Notes: generated by a model not told the origin, from the sequence alone. A DNA stretch of 64,000 nt from Pseudomonadota bacterium (GCA_018668255.1 JABISZ010000038.1:1-64000); one strand, 5' to 3'. Positions 28,906-39,430 are shown, counted from the stretch's first letter. A program made the numbers and translations.

Positions 28906-29601
28906 TCAGCTCAATGTTTCGCTAAAAAGATATCCAGAACCTCTGACTGTTTGAATTAGGTTGTCTGACTTATGTGGCTCAAGAATTTTTCGAAGCCTTC
29001 GTATGTGAACATCTACAGTACGATCTTCGATAAAAGTATTGGTTCCCCAGACTTGATCTAGCAACTGATTTCGCGAATGTACTCGATCAGGGTGACTCAT
29101 AAAGAAATGCAGTAATTTGAATTCGAGGGGGCTGAGTGCTAATTGTTCAGCACCGCAATAAGCACGTCGAGATTTGAATTCTAAACGAAGTGCAGCCGTT
29201 TTTAGGGTACCTGATGTCCCGGGATTTGAGTCTGAGCGGCGAAGAAGAGCCCGGACTCTAGCAATTAGCTCAGGTGTAGAAAAGGGCTTCGTTATATAAT
29301 CATCTGCACCGGCATCGAGCGCAGTGACTTTGTCTGTTTCTTCACTTTTTGCAGTCAAAAGAATAATTGGTATGGATTTGGTGTTTGGAGTCTTCTTTAA
29401 TCTACGAGTAAACTCTAAGCCGCTTAAACCGGGCATCATCCAGTCTAGAAGGATTAAGTCTGGGGTAAGGTTTTCTAGCATTTCAAATGCTGCGTTTACG
29501 TTAGGCGCCTCTAAGCTGCTATAGCCTTCTTGCGTGAGTGCCATCGACAACATCTGTCGAATAGCGACTTCATCTTCGACTATTAGTATTTTGGCTGTCA
29601 T
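28906..29601 (-). CDS. phoB: phosphate regulon response regulator
   Basis: An OmpR/PhoB-family regulator that binds Pho boxes when phosphorylated. The 231-aa protein has a receiver domain with D53 in LILLDWMMPGLSG, the conserved K in LLTAKSEE, and a C-terminal winged helix ending LIQTVRGSGYLFSE, with VDVHIRRLRKIL as recognition helix region. It lies upstream of phoR in the common phoBR order. I see no convincing Pho box in its own 219-nt upstream gap. Confidence 0.96.
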   Translation of the reverse strand: MTAKILIVEDEVAIRQMLSMALTQEGYSSLEAPNVNAAFEMLENLTPDLILLDWMMPGLSGLEFTRRLKKTPNTKSIPIILLTAKSEETDKVTALDAGADDYITKPFSTPELIARVRALLRRSDSNPGTSGTLKTAALRLEFKSRRAYCGAEQLALSPLEFKLLHFFMSHPDRVHSRNQLLDQVWGTNTFIEDRTVDVHIRRLRKILEPHKSDNLIQTVRGSGYLFSETLS

Positions 29602-29829
29602 GAATTTAGTTACACTAGGTTGTCAATGGTGATGAGTATCATAGTAACCAAATGTTTAAAGGTTTGTTACCTTTTCCCTTCCGCTATCTAATGCACTTTG
29701 TTTTGCCTGAACATGCAGCGATCCTGTATGCTCTTGGTCGTGACAGCCAAGACTCCTTTTTGAGACTAAATATATTATACAGAGTGCCCGGCGAAGCAAG
29801 TTTTTCGGGTTAATGGAGAGATGTTTGAA

Positions 29830-32433
29830 ATGCAGGATTTCCTGAAAGATCGCTATGACCCGCAGAAAATAGAGGTGGCAGTCCAGAAAGATTGGCATGA
29901 TAGAGAGGTTTTCAAGGTAACGGAAGATCCCTCTCGTGAAAAATTCTACTGTCTTTCTATGTTTCCTTATCCTAGTGGTCGCTTGCATATGGGACATGTG
30001 CGTAACTACACAATTGGTGACGTGATTTCTCGTTATCACCGGATGAATGGGAAAAATGTAATGCAACCAATGGGTTGGGATGCATTCGGCTTACCTGCAG
30101 AGAATGCTGCCATCGAAAATGGGACCCATCCCGCTGCATGGACCAAAGAAAATATTGCGTATATGCGCGATCAACTAAAGAGATTGGGTTTTGGTTATGA
30201 CTGGTCACGTGAGTTCGCAACCTGTGACCCTGACTATTATCGTTGGGAGCAGTGGTTTTTCACTAAGCTTTACGAGCAAGGGCTAGTCTATAGAAAAACG
30301 GCCGCCGTCAATTGGGATCCGGTTGATAAGACTGTGCTGGCAAACGAACAGGTCATCGATGGGCGTGGCTGGAGATCCGGAGCATTGGTTGAGCGGAAGG
30401 AAATCCCGCAGTGGTTTTTGAAAATCACGGAGTATGCTGAGGAGTTGCTTAGCGAGCTAGACACTATGGATGAATGGCCTGCTGCCGTGAAAACCATGCA
30501 GAGAAACTGGATTGGTAAGTCAGAAGGTTTGGCCTTGAAGTTTTCAATTGAAAATGAAGGGGGCGAGCTTGAAGTCTTTACTACCAGGCCGGATACGATT
30601 TTTGGGGCTAGCTATATGGCTGTTGCGCCAGAGCACCCTATAGCAGTCCAAGCGGCTAAAAATAATTCTGACTTACTGACATTTTTAGAAGTATGTAAAA
30701 GTCAGTCAACTTCGGAAGCGCTTGTGGAAAAAATGGAAAAAAAAGGCATGCCGTTAGACCTGTATGCTATTCATCCCATGACAGGAGAGCGGATTCCTAT
30801 ATGGGTCGCTAATTTCGTGCTAATGACATACGGAACTGGTGCTGTTATGGCGGTGCCTGCACACGATCAGAGAGACTGGGAATTTGCTAAGAAGTACGGA
30901 TTACCAATACGTCAAGTGATCCAAACAGAAGATGACTCTGTTCTAGTAAATGATTTAGGAGCAGTTTCGGGGTATGGCGTTACTGTAAATAGTGGGGAAT
31001 ACTCAGGTCTCGCGTTTGATAAAGCCTATGAATCAATCTGTTCACATCTAGAACTCAAGAAACTAGGGCATCGTCAGGTGCAGTACCGATTGCGGGATTG
31101 GCTGGTATCGCGGCAACGTTATTGGGGCTGCCCTATCCCAATTATGTATGACGACGAAGGGAAAGAAATAGCGGTTGCGGGAGACGTCTTACCTGTTTTG
31201 TTGCCGAAAGACGTTAATTTAGATGGGTCGCCATCCCCTCTTTCAAAGGCATCTGATTTTCTCAATGTGGCTCTGCCTGATGGGCGGACAGCTCGGCGTG
31301 AGACTGACACGTTTGATACTTTTTTTGAATCTTCGTGGTATTTCTCGCGTTTCTGTTGTCCTGATCAATCTACTAAGATGCTTGATGAGCGAGCGAATTA
31401 CTGGATGCCGGTAGATATTTATATTGGAGGAATTGAGCACGCAGTTTTACATCTCCTTTATGCACGTTTTTTTCATAAAGCGATGCGTGATGCTGGTTTG
31501 GTTACATCTAGTGAGCCTTTTAAACGACTGCTTACGCAAGGTATGGTATGCAAAGAGACCTATTTTAGGGATGGAGAGAACGGAAGGAAGAAATACTTCA
31601 GTCCCGAGCAGGTAGAAGTAGAGCTTGATGCCAAGGGGCGACCGGTCAGTGCTCTTCTTAAAGAGGACCAATTAGCTGTGAATATTGGCCCCGTTGAGAA
31701 AATGTCAAAATCGAAAAATAATGGAGTTGACCCACAAGCCCTTATAGATACTTATGGGGCAGATACAGTCAGGTTGTATACTATGTTTGCAGCTCCTCCT
31801 GAACATACATTGGAGTGGTCGGATTCTGCCGTAGAGGGCTCTTCACGCTTTTTAAAATCACTATGGAGGCTGATTTTAGACCATAAAGCGGAGAACTCAT
31901 TTTCTACAACTAAGCCGTCAGCTGTCACCTCTGACGAGTTATTAGGCTTGAGGCGGCATATTCATCAGGCTATTGTTAAGGTAACAGATGATATTTCAAG
32001 ACGTTATAAGTTCAATACTGCGATTGCAGCTATCATGGAGCTAGTCAATCACTTGGCTCGATTTGACTCGCATGAGTCTGCGACCCATGCTATTCGCCAG
32101 GAGGGGTTTGAGGTAGTTGTTAGACTCCTCGCGCCGTTTGTTCCTCATGTTTCGCAAATACTGTGGAATGGGCTTGGTCAAAGTGGTGATTTAATAGATG
32201 TGTCATGGCCGATTGAGGATAAATCGGCTTTGGAGCTCGATATATTAGAGCTAGTAGTACAAGTTAATGGACGAAAGAGAGCATTAGTGAAAGTGCCTGT
32301 TGCAGCGACAAAAAAAGAGTGTGAAGAAGTGGGGCTTGCCGACGAGAATGTGGCGCGTTTTACTATTGGCCAAACGGTTAAGAAAATAATTGTAGTGCCT
32401 GGGAAACTTATTAATATAGTAGTTGGTGACTAG
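29830..32433 (+). CDS. leuS: leucyl-tRNA synthetase
   Basis: A class I synthetase that charges tRNA-Leu. It has 867 aa from ATG 29830 (870 from ATG 29821). HMGH lies in PSGRLHMGHVRNYT, the CP1 editing domain occupies about 220-420 (FTTRPDTIFGASYMAVAPEH and GTGAVMAVPAHDQRDWEF), and KMSKS follows at about 624-628. The GGAGAG motif ends directly at ATG 29821, so spacing there is too short and I prefer the second ATG. It heads the lptE-holA-proA-nadD-rsfS-rlmH-maf series. Confidence 0.96.
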   Translation: MQDFLKDRYDPQKIEVAVQKDWHDREVFKVTEDPSREKFYCLSMFPYPSGRLHMGHVRNYTIGDVISRYHRMNGKNVMQPMGWDAFGLPAENAAIENGTHPAAWTKENIAYMRDQLKRLGFGYDWSREFATCDPDYYRWEQWFFTKLYEQGLVYRKTAAVNWDPVDKTVLANEQVIDGRGWRSGALVERKEIPQWFLKITEYAEELLSELDTMDEWPAAVKTMQRNWIGKSEGLALKFSIENEGGELEVFTTRPDTIFGASYMAVAPEHPIAVQAAKNNSDLLTFLEVCKSQSTSEALVEKMEKKGMPLDLYAIHPMTGERIPIWVANFVLMTYGTGAVMAVPAHDQRDWEFAKKYGLPIRQVIQTEDDSVLVNDLGAVSGYGVTVNSGEYSGLAFDKAYESICSHLELKKLGHRQVQYRLRDWLVSRQRYWGCPIPIMYDDEGKEIAVAGDVLPVLLPKDVNLDGSPSPLSKASDFLNVALPDGRTARRETDTFDTFFESSWYFSRFCCPDQSTKMLDERANYWMPVDIYIGGIEHAVLHLLYARFFHKAMRDAGLVTSSEPFKRLLTQGMVCKETYFRDGENGRKKYFSPEQVEVELDAKGRPVSALLKEDQLAVNIGPVEKMSKSKNNGVDPQALIDTYGADTVRLYTMFAAPPEHTLEWSDSAVEGSSRFLKSLWRLILDHKAENSFSTTKPSAVTSDELLGLRRHIHQAIVKVTDDISRRYKFNTAIAAIMELVNHLARFDSHESATHAIRQEGFEVVVRLLAPFVPHVSQILWNGLGQSGDLIDVSWPIEDKSALELDILELVVQVNGRKRALVKVPVAATKKECEEVGLADENVARFTIGQTVKKIIVVPGKLINIVVGD

Positions 32434-32435
32434 AG

Positions 32436-32948
32436 ATGGTGAGGCTTGGGGCAATATTATTGACGTCGTTTTTGGGATTGGCGATGGCTAGCTGCGGCGG
32501 TTGGCAATTGAGAGGGGTAGGTCAAAATACTGTCGCTGATATTCCTATCCATGTGGTGGAGAAAAATGCTCGCTCTGTGGGACGTGCTTTCCGTGAACAA
32601 TGGTCTTCTTTGGGAGGCGGTTTAGTTGCTATTAGAGATGCAGACTTCACCTTAATAATCGAGCAAGAGCAATACGTGCGCAGCCTTCTTTCTGTTTCAC
32701 CTAAGACAGGAAAAGCTCGGGAAATTAATCTTAAGTTGGAGGTGAAATTTAGCATGCGCTCTAACGATGGGACCCTCCTAATAGCCGAACAAGTCTTTGG
32801 AGCAGAGAGAGACTTTATATTCGACGAAACTTCTGTTTATGGGTCCAATGAGAATAGTGTAGTTTTGAAAGAGGCATTAGCGAAATTAGTCGCTATTGAG
32901 GTAGCTGCGAGAGCGTCATCTTCGGCCGCTGCTTATCGAGAGAAATAA
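32436..32948 (+). CDS. lptE: LPS-assembly lipoprotein LptE
   Basis: The outer-membrane lipoprotein plug of the LptDE translocon, which inserts lipopolysaccharide. The 170-aa protein starts with a lipoprotein signal (hydrophobic 4-18, then MASCGGWQLRG, with the probable lipidated C19 or C20), and CGGWQLRG is the typical LptE mature start. The rest is beta-rich with low conservation. The location between leuS (2-nt gap) and holA is the conserved gammaproteobacterial position and supports the call. Confidence 0.9.
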   Translation: MVRLGAILLTSFLGLAMASCGGWQLRGVGQNTVADIPIHVVEKNARSVGRAFREQWSSLGGGLVAIRDADFTLIIEQEQYVRSLLSVSPKTGKAREINLKLEVKFSMRSNDGTLLIAEQVFGAERDFIFDETSVYGSNENSVVLKEALAKLVAIEVAARASSSAAAYREK

Positions 32949-32957
32949 GACGAGCTC

Positions 32958-34004
32958 GTGAAAGTTTCGATTGATAGGTTCAGTGATCAGCTAGAGAAAG
33001 TTGAGGTCGGCAGCCTGTTTTTTTTCTATGGAACAGAGCCTCTACAGTTGGCTGAGTGTCGAGATAAGGTTCGTGAACGACTATTGTCCCTAGCTGTTGA
33101 TGAACGCATTTCTTTTGATATGAGCGGCAAAGATGCTTGGGGAAGCTTGGGGGCGGAGCTAAATGCGCAATCCTTGTTTGCGTCTGCTAGGCTCATCGAA
33201 GTTTTTTTAGATGGCAAGAGCATAGACAAAGACGGTTTATCTATACTCGAAAAAATAATAAACTCGCCGAGTCAGGATAATTATTTCGTCTTTACTGTTC
33301 CGGTTGCCTCTTCTTTGAAGAAAGCCAAATGGTTTAGCCTTCTTGAGAATGCTGCACTATCTGTCGAATGTCGAGAGCTTCGGAGTCGCGAGACCGCTGG
33401 TTGGATTGGTCGCCGTGCACAACAATTATTCGGCAAGAAGATCGATTTATCGGTTTGTGAGTTGGTTGCCGACTATTCGGAAGGCAACTTACTTGGGGCA
33501 GCTCAGGCGTTAGAGAAAATTTCTCTAATAGTTGAATCCGAGATAGTAACACTTGCTGATGCTTTGCAGGCTTTGTCTGACAATGCTCGTTTTGATAGTT
33601 ACCAATTAATTGATGCTCTTTTAAAAAGCGATTTCCCCAGAGCCATACGTGTCTTAAGAGGATTAAAAGGAATTGGTTCGGAGCCTGTTTTAATTGTTTG
33701 GGCTCTAAGTAGAGAGCTACGCCAGCTGGTTTTGATGAGTGAGAAAATCGGTGCAGGCGCTTCCGTTTCACAGGTGGTTGATCATTTTCGGATTTGGGGA
33801 AATCGGAAGGCAGCGGTAGAGAAAGTTTTAAGACGCAAGTCTCTTGAGGAGTTGCGTGCTCTTCTTATTCGGTTACATTATTTAGATACGATAGTAAAAG
33901 GCGCGCGTTCTGGGAGTGTTTGGGATGAAATTGAAATATTCTCGATGGAGATTTGCGATATCATTGGGATTAATCATTATGTGACAGGGTTGTTTAAGGC
34001 GTGA
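32958..34004 (+). CDS. holA: DNA polymerase III delta subunit
   Basis: HolA opens the beta sliding clamp as part of the clamp loader. The 348-aa protein shows the N-terminal LFFFYGTEPLQLAECRDKVR, the DMSGKDAW segment and an AAA-like C-terminal region with ALQALSDNARFDSYQLIDALL and ALSRELRQLV. The Walker motifs are degenerate, as usual for delta. It uses a GTG start 9 nt after lptE. Confidence 0.94.
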   Translation: MKVSIDRFSDQLEKVEVGSLFFFYGTEPLQLAECRDKVRERLLSLAVDERISFDMSGKDAWGSLGAELNAQSLFASARLIEVFLDGKSIDKDGLSILEKIINSPSQDNYFVFTVPVASSLKKAKWFSLLENAALSVECRELRSRETAGWIGRRAQQLFGKKIDLSVCELVADYSEGNLLGAAQALEKISLIVESEIVTLADALQALSDNARFDSYQLIDALLKSDFPRAIRVLRGLKGIGSEPVLIVWALSRELRQLVLMSEKIGAGASVSQVVDHFRIWGNRKAAVEKVLRRKSLEELRALLIRLHYLDTIVKGARSGSVWDEIEIFSMEICDIIGINHYVTGLFKA

Positions 34005-34008
34005 GTGT

Positions 34009-35283
34009 ATGGAAAATAAAAAAACAATTATTTCGGATGTCGAAGGTTATGTTTTAAGAGCCGCTAAATCTGCTTTTGAAGTGAAGCGAGAGTTTTCTCA
34101 AGCTACGACAGCAATGAAAAATAGTGCTCTTCGCTTAATGGCTGCATCGATAGGTGATCGAAAAAATCAAATTCTAGATGCGAATAAAACCGATTTGGCG
34201 CACGCGGAAAATATTGATCCTGCTTTGTTAGAGCGGTTAGAGCTCACTGAAAAAAGAGTGTGCGAAATGATGAATGGAATTTTATCTGTCGTGGAACTGG
34301 CTGATCCTGTCGGCTCGATATCTCGTTTGGAGAGACGTCCTTCCGGCATAGAGGTTGGCCGCATGCGAGTGCCTTTGGGCATGATAGGTGTTATCTACGA
34401 AGCCCGTCCTGCGGTGACTGCAGATGTTTCGGCGTTGGCTATAAAGTCTGGAAATGTAGCATTATTGAAAGGAGGGTCAGAGGCTCAATTTTCTAACCAA
34501 GTTATTGCGGGTTGCGTTCAGGAGGGGCTTTCGGCATCGGGACTTCCTGTGTCAGGGATCATATCTCTTGATACAACTGATCGTCGAGCTGTTGGTACAA
34601 TGTTAAAACTCAAAGAATACATTGACGTGATTGTACCTCGAGGAGGCAAAGGGCTGTGCCAGAGAGTTGCTACGGAAGCGACAATGCCTTCGATCCAACA
34701 CCTAGATGGGGTCTGCCATGTTTTCTTAGAAGACTCTGCGGAAATAGACAAAGCAATTGCGATTGCGACAAATGCTAAGACGCAGCGATACGGCACTTGC
34801 AACACCATGGAGACATTGTTGGCAACTCCTGCCGCGGCGTCAAGAATTTTCCCAAAACTCTTAGAAGAATTTGTATTAAGGGGTGTGGAATTGCGAGGGT
34901 GCTCGCATACCAGAGAGTTTTCAGATGCAGTGATCGAAGCGACTGAAGAGGACTGGTATACGGAATATTTGGCACCGATTTTGTCTGTTAGGATAGTAGG
35001 TAACATAGATGAAGCGATGGCGCATATTACAAAGTATGGCTCTGGGCATTCTGAGGCCATTGTTACTGAAAGCATATCCTTGGCTAGGACATTTCTGAAC
35101 GAAGTAGACTCAAGTTCGGTAATAGTAAATGCTTCAACACGCTTTGCAGACGGTTTCGAGTACGGTTTAGGCGCAGAAATGGGGATTAGCACGAGTAAAT
35201 TTCATGCTAGAGGACCGGTCGGCTTAGAAGGTTTGACGTCGGAAAAATGGGTGGTCATTGGTAGTGGCCAGATTCGAGAGTAA
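34009..35283 (+). CDS. proA: gamma-glutamyl phosphate reductase
   Basis: Reduces gamma-glutamyl phosphate to glutamate semialdehyde with NADPH in proline synthesis. The 424-aa aldehyde-dehydrogenase-fold enzyme has the catalytic C264 in RYGTCNTMETLL, with PLGMIGVIYEARP near 124 and IDVIVPRGGKGLC near 205. It begins 4 nt after holA. proB is not in the window; in many gammaproteobacteria it is elsewhere, near obg. Confidence 0.96.
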   Translation: MENKKTIISDVEGYVLRAAKSAFEVKREFSQATTAMKNSALRLMAASIGDRKNQILDANKTDLAHAENIDPALLERLELTEKRVCEMMNGILSVVELADPVGSISRLERRPSGIEVGRMRVPLGMIGVIYEARPAVTADVSALAIKSGNVALLKGGSEAQFSNQVIAGCVQEGLSASGLPVSGIISLDTTDRRAVGTMLKLKEYIDVIVPRGGKGLCQRVATEATMPSIQHLDGVCHVFLEDSAEIDKAIAIATNAKTQRYGTCNTMETLLATPAAASRIFPKLLEEFVLRGVELRGCSHTREFSDAVIEATEEDWYTEYLAPILSVRIVGNIDEAMAHITKYGSGHSEAIVTESISLARTFLNEVDSSSVIVNASTRFADGFEYGLGAEMGISTSKFHARGPVGLEGLTSEKWVVIGSGQIRE

Positions 35284-35318
35284 GAATTCATGCTTTTGAT
35301 TTATTCAACGGGGGCTTC

Positions 35319-35957
35319 GTGATAAGTGGTCCCCCAATAGGGGTGCTGGGAGGCAGCTTCGACCCTGTACATTGCGGGCACCTTCACCTTGCTAAGGAAG
35401 CCTATAACGCCGCTGGCTTATCAGAAGTCCGATTTGTCCCTTTAAACGTCCCCGCTCATAAACAATCTTCGGCAACAGGTATCGCTGATAAATGTGATAT
35501 GTTGCGGACTGTGATGGTTCCACCTTTCGTATTAGATTTAGTTGAGATCGAGCGAGGTGGAGTCAGCTATACTATAGATACTTTAAAGCAACTGAGATCT
35601 GCTTTTCCTGATAGGCCGCTTTGCCTGGTGCTGGGCAGAGATGCATTTATTCATTTGGCTTCTTGGAAAGACTATCAGCAGCTGCTTGATTTCTGCCATC
35701 TAGTGGTGGTGGCTCGGGCTGAGGCTGAAGAAAAGATTCCTGATGCGTTAGCATTGATTATTAAGGATGTCGTTGTTGATGAGAGAGATGCTTTGCACCG
35801 TAACCTTTCAGGTAAGGTTTTTTTTGTAGACGCTCCGTTGGTAGAGATATCATCCAGTAATGTCCGACAGAAATTATTGCAGAAGCAGACTATCGATGGG
35901 CTAGTACCGGATTCAGTGTTGGATATTATTAATAACAAGGGTTTATATCGAGGATGA
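35319..35957 (+). CDS. nadD: nicotinate-nucleotide adenylyltransferase
   Basis: Forms deamido-NAD from nicotinate mononucleotide and ATP. The 212-aa nucleotidyltransferase has GGSFDPVHCGHLHLA with the HxGH signature at 18-21 and the C-terminal ISSSNVRQKL. GTG start at 35319 with GGGGG just upstream. The quinolinate synthase gene nadA lies at 51313, so the de novo NAD pathway is represented. The stop overlaps rsfS by 4 nt. Confidence 0.95.
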   Translation: MISGPPIGVLGGSFDPVHCGHLHLAKEAYNAAGLSEVRFVPLNVPAHKQSSATGIADKCDMLRTVMVPPFVLDLVEIERGGVSYTIDTLKQLRSAFPDRPLCLVLGRDAFIHLASWKDYQQLLDFCHLVVVARAEAEEKIPDALALIIKDVVVDERDALHRNLSGKVFFVDAPLVEISSSNVRQKLLQKQTIDGLVPDSVLDIINNKGLYRG

Positions 35958-36304
35958 AAAATACTGAGAAAACTGCAGATAGCTTGAAAGATTTGATGTC
36001 ACAAGGCTTGCTAGATGGAAAGGCCTTGGATGTGAAATCGTTTGATGTGCGGGGACTCTCTAGCATCGCAGATTTTATGTTGATCGCATCGGGCCAGTCG
36101 ACCAGGCAGGTAAAAGCATTAAGTGAGCGCGTTTGTATGGATGCCAAGGAGGCGGGTTATCGCATCCTCGGGACGGAAGGCGAGAATACCTGCCAGTGGG
36201 TTTTGGTTGATGCAGGGGACGTGCTTGTGCACATAATGCACCCGGATGCGAGAGAATTCTATCAGTTGGAACGCTTATGGTCGGATTACTCCGCTGACCA
36301 CTAG
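35954..36304 (+). CDS. rsfS: ribosome silencing factor RsfS
   Basis: RsfS binds ribosomal protein uL14 on the 50S subunit and blocks subunit joining when nutrients are short. The 116-aa protein contains FDVRGLSSIADFMLIASGQSTRQVKAL and WVLVDAGDVLVHIMHPDAREFYQLERLW, the two conserved blocks of the family. It overlaps nadD by 4 nt and precedes rlmH, the standard order. Confidence 0.95.
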   Translation: MKNTEKTADSLKDLMSQGLLDGKALDVKSFDVRGLSSIADFMLIASGQSTRQVKALSERVCMDAKEAGYRILGTEGENTCQWVLVDAGDVLVHIMHPDAREFYQLERLWSDYSADH

Positions 36305-36322
36305 AGTTTGGCCGGTTGTGAG

Positions 36323-36787
36323 ATGATCTTCACCGTCTACTGTGTTTCTCACCGGCCCTCATCTTGGGTGAAGCTAGCTATTACAGAGTATAAGAAAAGG
36401 CTCCCTAGGAACTTTACTTTTGAATTTGTTTACATTTCCCCCTCATCACATAGTTCTAACTCAGGAATACGCATGCGCGAAGAAGGGGACCGTCTGATAA
36501 AGGCAATCCCAAAAGAGACTTACTTGGTTTCTCTTGAAGTGTCTGGAAAGCCATTATCGACCGAAGCATTAGTCAAAAAAATGACCTATTTTCAAGAAGA
36601 ATCGCTAAAAGTAGCTATAGCTATAGGCGGTGCGGATGGCCTATCGCTAAATGTTGCAGATAGGAGCAAGGAGTCATGGTCTTTGTCCGCGTTAACGTTA
36701 CCCCATCAGGTGGTTCAAGTTGTACTGGCAGAGCAGATTTATCGAGGGTGGAGTATATTACAAAGACATCCCTACCATAGGGCATGA
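36323..36787 (+). CDS. rlmH: 23S rRNA (pseudouridine1915-N3)-methyltransferase
   Basis: RlmH methylates pseudouridine 1915 in helix 69 of 23S rRNA. From ATG 36323 it has 154 aa with a SPOUT knot: IAIGGADGLS for SAM, and the highly conserved end SWSLSALTLPHQVVQVVLAEQIYRGWSI followed by HPYHR. TTG 36308 would add five residues, but MIFTVYCVSHRP aligns with the family start. maf begins 4 nt downstream. Confidence 0.95.
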   Translation: MIFTVYCVSHRPSSWVKLAITEYKKRLPRNFTFEFVYISPSSHSSNSGIRMREEGDRLIKAIPKETYLVSLEVSGKPLSTEALVKKMTYFQEESLKVAIAIGGADGLSLNVADRSKESWSLSALTLPHQVVQVVLAEQIYRGWSILQRHPYHRA

Positions 36788-36791
36788 CGGG

Positions 36792-37373
36792 ATGCTGGTA
36801 TTAGCCTCCAACTCGGAAAGACGCAGAGACTTTATGACGCTGCTTGGTGTTGAATTTACTATTCATAGTGCTGATGTGGACGAAACTGCAAGTGAAGGAG
36901 AAATCCCTATAGATTATGTGCGGCGGGTTGCATTAGCTAAAGCAAAAGCAGTCGAAAGCAAATCAAAGCCCAATACTCAAATTTTAGCTGCAGATACTGC
37001 AGTTTGCTTGGATGGAAACATTCTTGGTAAGCCTGTTGGGAAAGCCCATGCATTAGAGATGTACCAGCAATTGGCTGGACGGTGGCATGATGTCCATACC
37101 GCTGTCGCTTTTATTGGTTCGCAGGGCCAGATAAAAACGTTTGTGGTAACGTCTCAAGTAGAAATTGCCTCCATGGATAGTATCGTTTGGGAGGCTTATT
37201 GGGCCTCGGGGGAGCCGCAAGGGAAAGCAGGAGGTTATGCGATACAAGGCCTGGGAGGTGCTTTTGTTAGAAAGGTATCGGGAAGCTACTCTTCGGTAGT
37301 GGGGTTACCTTTAGTCGAAACAGTGGAGTTGTTCAACAGGATGGGGATCCCTCATAAATTTAGCAGGAGCTGA
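36792..37373 (+). CDS. Maf-type nucleotide pyrophosphatase (YhdE-like)
   Basis: A house-cleaning enzyme that hydrolyses dTTP, UTP and modified nucleotides to monophosphates. From ATG 36792 the protein has 193 aa: LVLASNSERRRDFM at the N-terminus (SxRR loop), DVDETASEGE, the catalytic region AADTAVCLDGNILGKP, and GGYAIQGLGGAFVRKVSGSYSSVVGLPLVET, which matches the YhdE subgroup. The reading frame is open back to 36720 inside rlmH; that extension is unlikely. It closes the operon and converges with hppA. Confidence 0.92.
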   Translation: MLVLASNSERRRDFMTLLGVEFTIHSADVDETASEGEIPIDYVRRVALAKAKAVESKSKPNTQILAADTAVCLDGNILGKPVGKAHALEMYQQLAGRWHDVHTAVAFIGSQGQIKTFVVTSQVEIASMDSIVWEAYWASGEPQGKAGGYAIQGLGGAFVRKVSGSYSSVVGLPLVETVELFNRMGIPHKFSRS

Positions 37374-37411
37374 ATTTATGAGAGAGCACCCTAATATCTT
37401 AGTTGTTAGAG

Positions 37412-39430
37412 CTATAGTAGAGGAATCATTAATAAAGCAACGATGTTAATGATCTTAATCAGAGGATTAATAGCTGGCCCTGCAGTGTCCTTATAAGGAT
37501 CGCCTACGGTATCACCGGTAACAGCCGCTTTGTGAGCTTCTGATCCCTTGCCGCCGCAGTTTCCATCTTCTATGTACTTCTTCGCATTATCCCAAGCGCC
37601 ACCTCCGGTGGTCATTGAGATAGCTAGGAAAAGGCCTGTGATTATGGTCCCTATTAGAAGGCCTCCAAGTGCCTTAGGACCTAGTATTAGTCCTACAAGC
37701 ACTGGGAGTATTACTGGAAGCAAAGAAGGGATGATCATTTCTTTGATAGCGGCCTTGGTGAGCAAGTCAACTGCCCGGGAGTAATCTGGCTTTCCAGTTC
37801 CTTCCATAATTCCTGAAATTTCTTTGAATTGTCTTCTTACTTCATGCACGACTGATGCAGCGGCTCGGCCTACTGCCTCCATTCCCATGGCTGCAAAAAG
37901 AAATGGAATCATTCCGCCCAAAAATAGCCCGATAATTACCTCGTGGTCAGATAAAAGAAACTGGACTCCTTTTCCAGCCGCCTCAAGTCCAGCAGTATAG
38001 TCAGCGAACAAGACCAAGGCCGCTAAGGCCGCTGAGCCAATTGCATAGCCTTTGGTAACAGCTTTAGTGGTGTTACCTACAGCATCAAGCTTATCTGTGA
38101 TCACACGAATTTCACTTGGGAGATCAGACATTTCAGCGATACCGCCGGCATTATCTGTAATAGGGCCAAATGCGTCTAGAGCGACGATAATTCCTGTCAT
38201 TGACAACATTGAAGTTGCGGCTATCGCAATGCCGTAAAGTCCAGCCCATTCATGAGCATAGTAAATGCTTGCACAGATAACTATGACCGGAACAGCACAA
38301 GCTTTCATAGAAACACCGAGACCCGCAATCATGTTGGTAGCGTGACCGGTTTCAGATGCTTTCGCTATATGTTTCACGGGAGCGTATTCAGTTCCAGTGT
38401 AGTACTCAGTTATTAATACAAGAGCCGCTGTTAGGAGGAGGCCTATTATGGCGCAGGCAAATAATCCGTTAGCCTGGGTCGGCATTAATTCTTGAGTAAT
38501 TGGATAAAACGCTGCACCCGCTATCACCGCGGCAGCAATTAAGCCTTTATAAAGTGCGCCCATTACGCTGCCGTCTTCTTTAGATCTGACGAAGAAACAC
38601 CCAATAATTGAAGCTAAGATGGATACGCCACCGAGCACCAATGGATAGATTACAGCGTTGGCTCCCAATGTATCGATCATAAGATGGCCTAACAGCATTG
38701 TAGCTATTACTGTCACCGCATAAGTTTCGAAGAGATCTGCAGCCATACCCGCGCAATCACCAACATTGTCTCCAACATTGTCTGCTATGACGGCGGGGTT
38801 TCTTGGGTCATCTTCTGGGATACCCGCTTCAACCTTCCCGACGAGATCTGCTCCAACATCAGCACCTTTGGTGAAAATGCCACCGCCGAGCCGGGCAAAA
38901 ATTGAAATGAGTGAACCGCCGAACGCAAGACCAATTAGTGGATGGATGTCTCCCTCATGTCCGCCCAGGTAGGCGTAGTATCCTGCGACGCCAAGCAAGC
39001 CCAACCCAACCACGAGCAGACCTGTGATTGCGCCTCCACGAAATGCGACCTGCAGGGCAGCATTCATCCCAGTTTTAGCGGCTTCAGCCGTTCTGAGGTT
39101 AGAGCGAACAGAGATATTCATGCCAATGTAGCCTGCAACGCCGGATAAAACGGCACCAACCAGAAATCCCATTGCTGTAGGGCCTCCTATAGCGAGCCAT
39201 AGGGCAACAAACAAAACTACCCCGACAACACTGATGGCCATATATTGGCGATTTAGGTATGCGTTAGCTCCTTCCTGAATGGCCGCTGCAATTTCTCGCA
39301 TACGATCATTCCCTTGCGGTTGAGCAAGTATCCAGCGTACGGAGATAGCACCGTAAACTAGTGCTGCTACACCGCAAAGAATAGAAAATAATAAAGCGTT
39401 GTCGGATATGTGCGTTAAAAGTGCATCCAT
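37412..39430 (-). CDS. hppA: membrane H+-translocating pyrophosphatase (K+-independent type)
   Basis: Hydrolyses pyrophosphate in the cytoplasm and pumps protons outward, saving PPi energy. The 672-aa protein is highly hydrophobic with about 16 helices. PPi/Mg-binding motifs are [12 protein letters not shown] at 217-228 and [17 protein letters not shown] near the C-terminus. The [10 protein letters not shown] segment has K456 and T459 at the positions that distinguish K+-independent enzymes (K/T) from K+-dependent ones (A/G). It is the downstream partner of the PPi-dependent phosphofructokinase gene on the same strand. Confidence 0.95.
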   Translation of the reverse strand: MDALLTHISDNALLFSILCGVAALVYGAISVRWILAQPQGNDRMREIAAAIQEGANAYLNRQYMAISVVGVVLFVALWLAIGGPTAMGFLVGAVLSGVAGYIGMNISVRSNLRTAEAAKTGMNAALQVAFRGGAITGLLVVGLGLLGVAGYYAYLGGHEGDIHPLIGLAFGGSLISIFARLGGGIFTKGADVGADLVGKVEAGIPEDDPRNPAVIADNVGDNVGDCAGMAADLFETYAVTVIATMLLGHLMIDTLGANAVIYPLVLGGVSILASIIGCFFVRSKEDGSVMGALYKGLIAAAVIAGAAFYPITQELMPTQANGLFACAIIGLLLTAALVLITEYYTGTEYAPVKHIAKASETGHATNMIAGLGVSMKACAVPVIVICASIYYAHEWAGLYGIAIAATSMLSMTGIIVALDAFGPITDNAGGIAEMSDLPSEIRVITDKLDAVGNTTKAVTKGYAIGSAALAALVLFADYTAGLEAAGKGVQFLLSDHEVIIGLFLGGMIPFLFAAMGMEAVGRAAASVVHEVRRQFKEISGIMEGTGKPDYSRAVDLLTKAAIKEMIIPSLLPVILPVLVGLILGPKALGGLLIGTIITGLFLAISMTTGGGAWDNAKKYIEDGNCGGKGSEAHKAAVTGDTVGDPYKDTAGPAINPLIKIINIVALLMIPLL

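Noticed and set aside
29602-29820. Pho box controlling phoBR
   Set aside because: Only single, unpaired TGACA-like words are present; no two direct repeats at 11-nt spacing were found.
34518-35192. Long 224-codon antisense frame within proA
   Set aside because: It lies wholly inside a well-supported gene on the other strand and shows no domain of its own.
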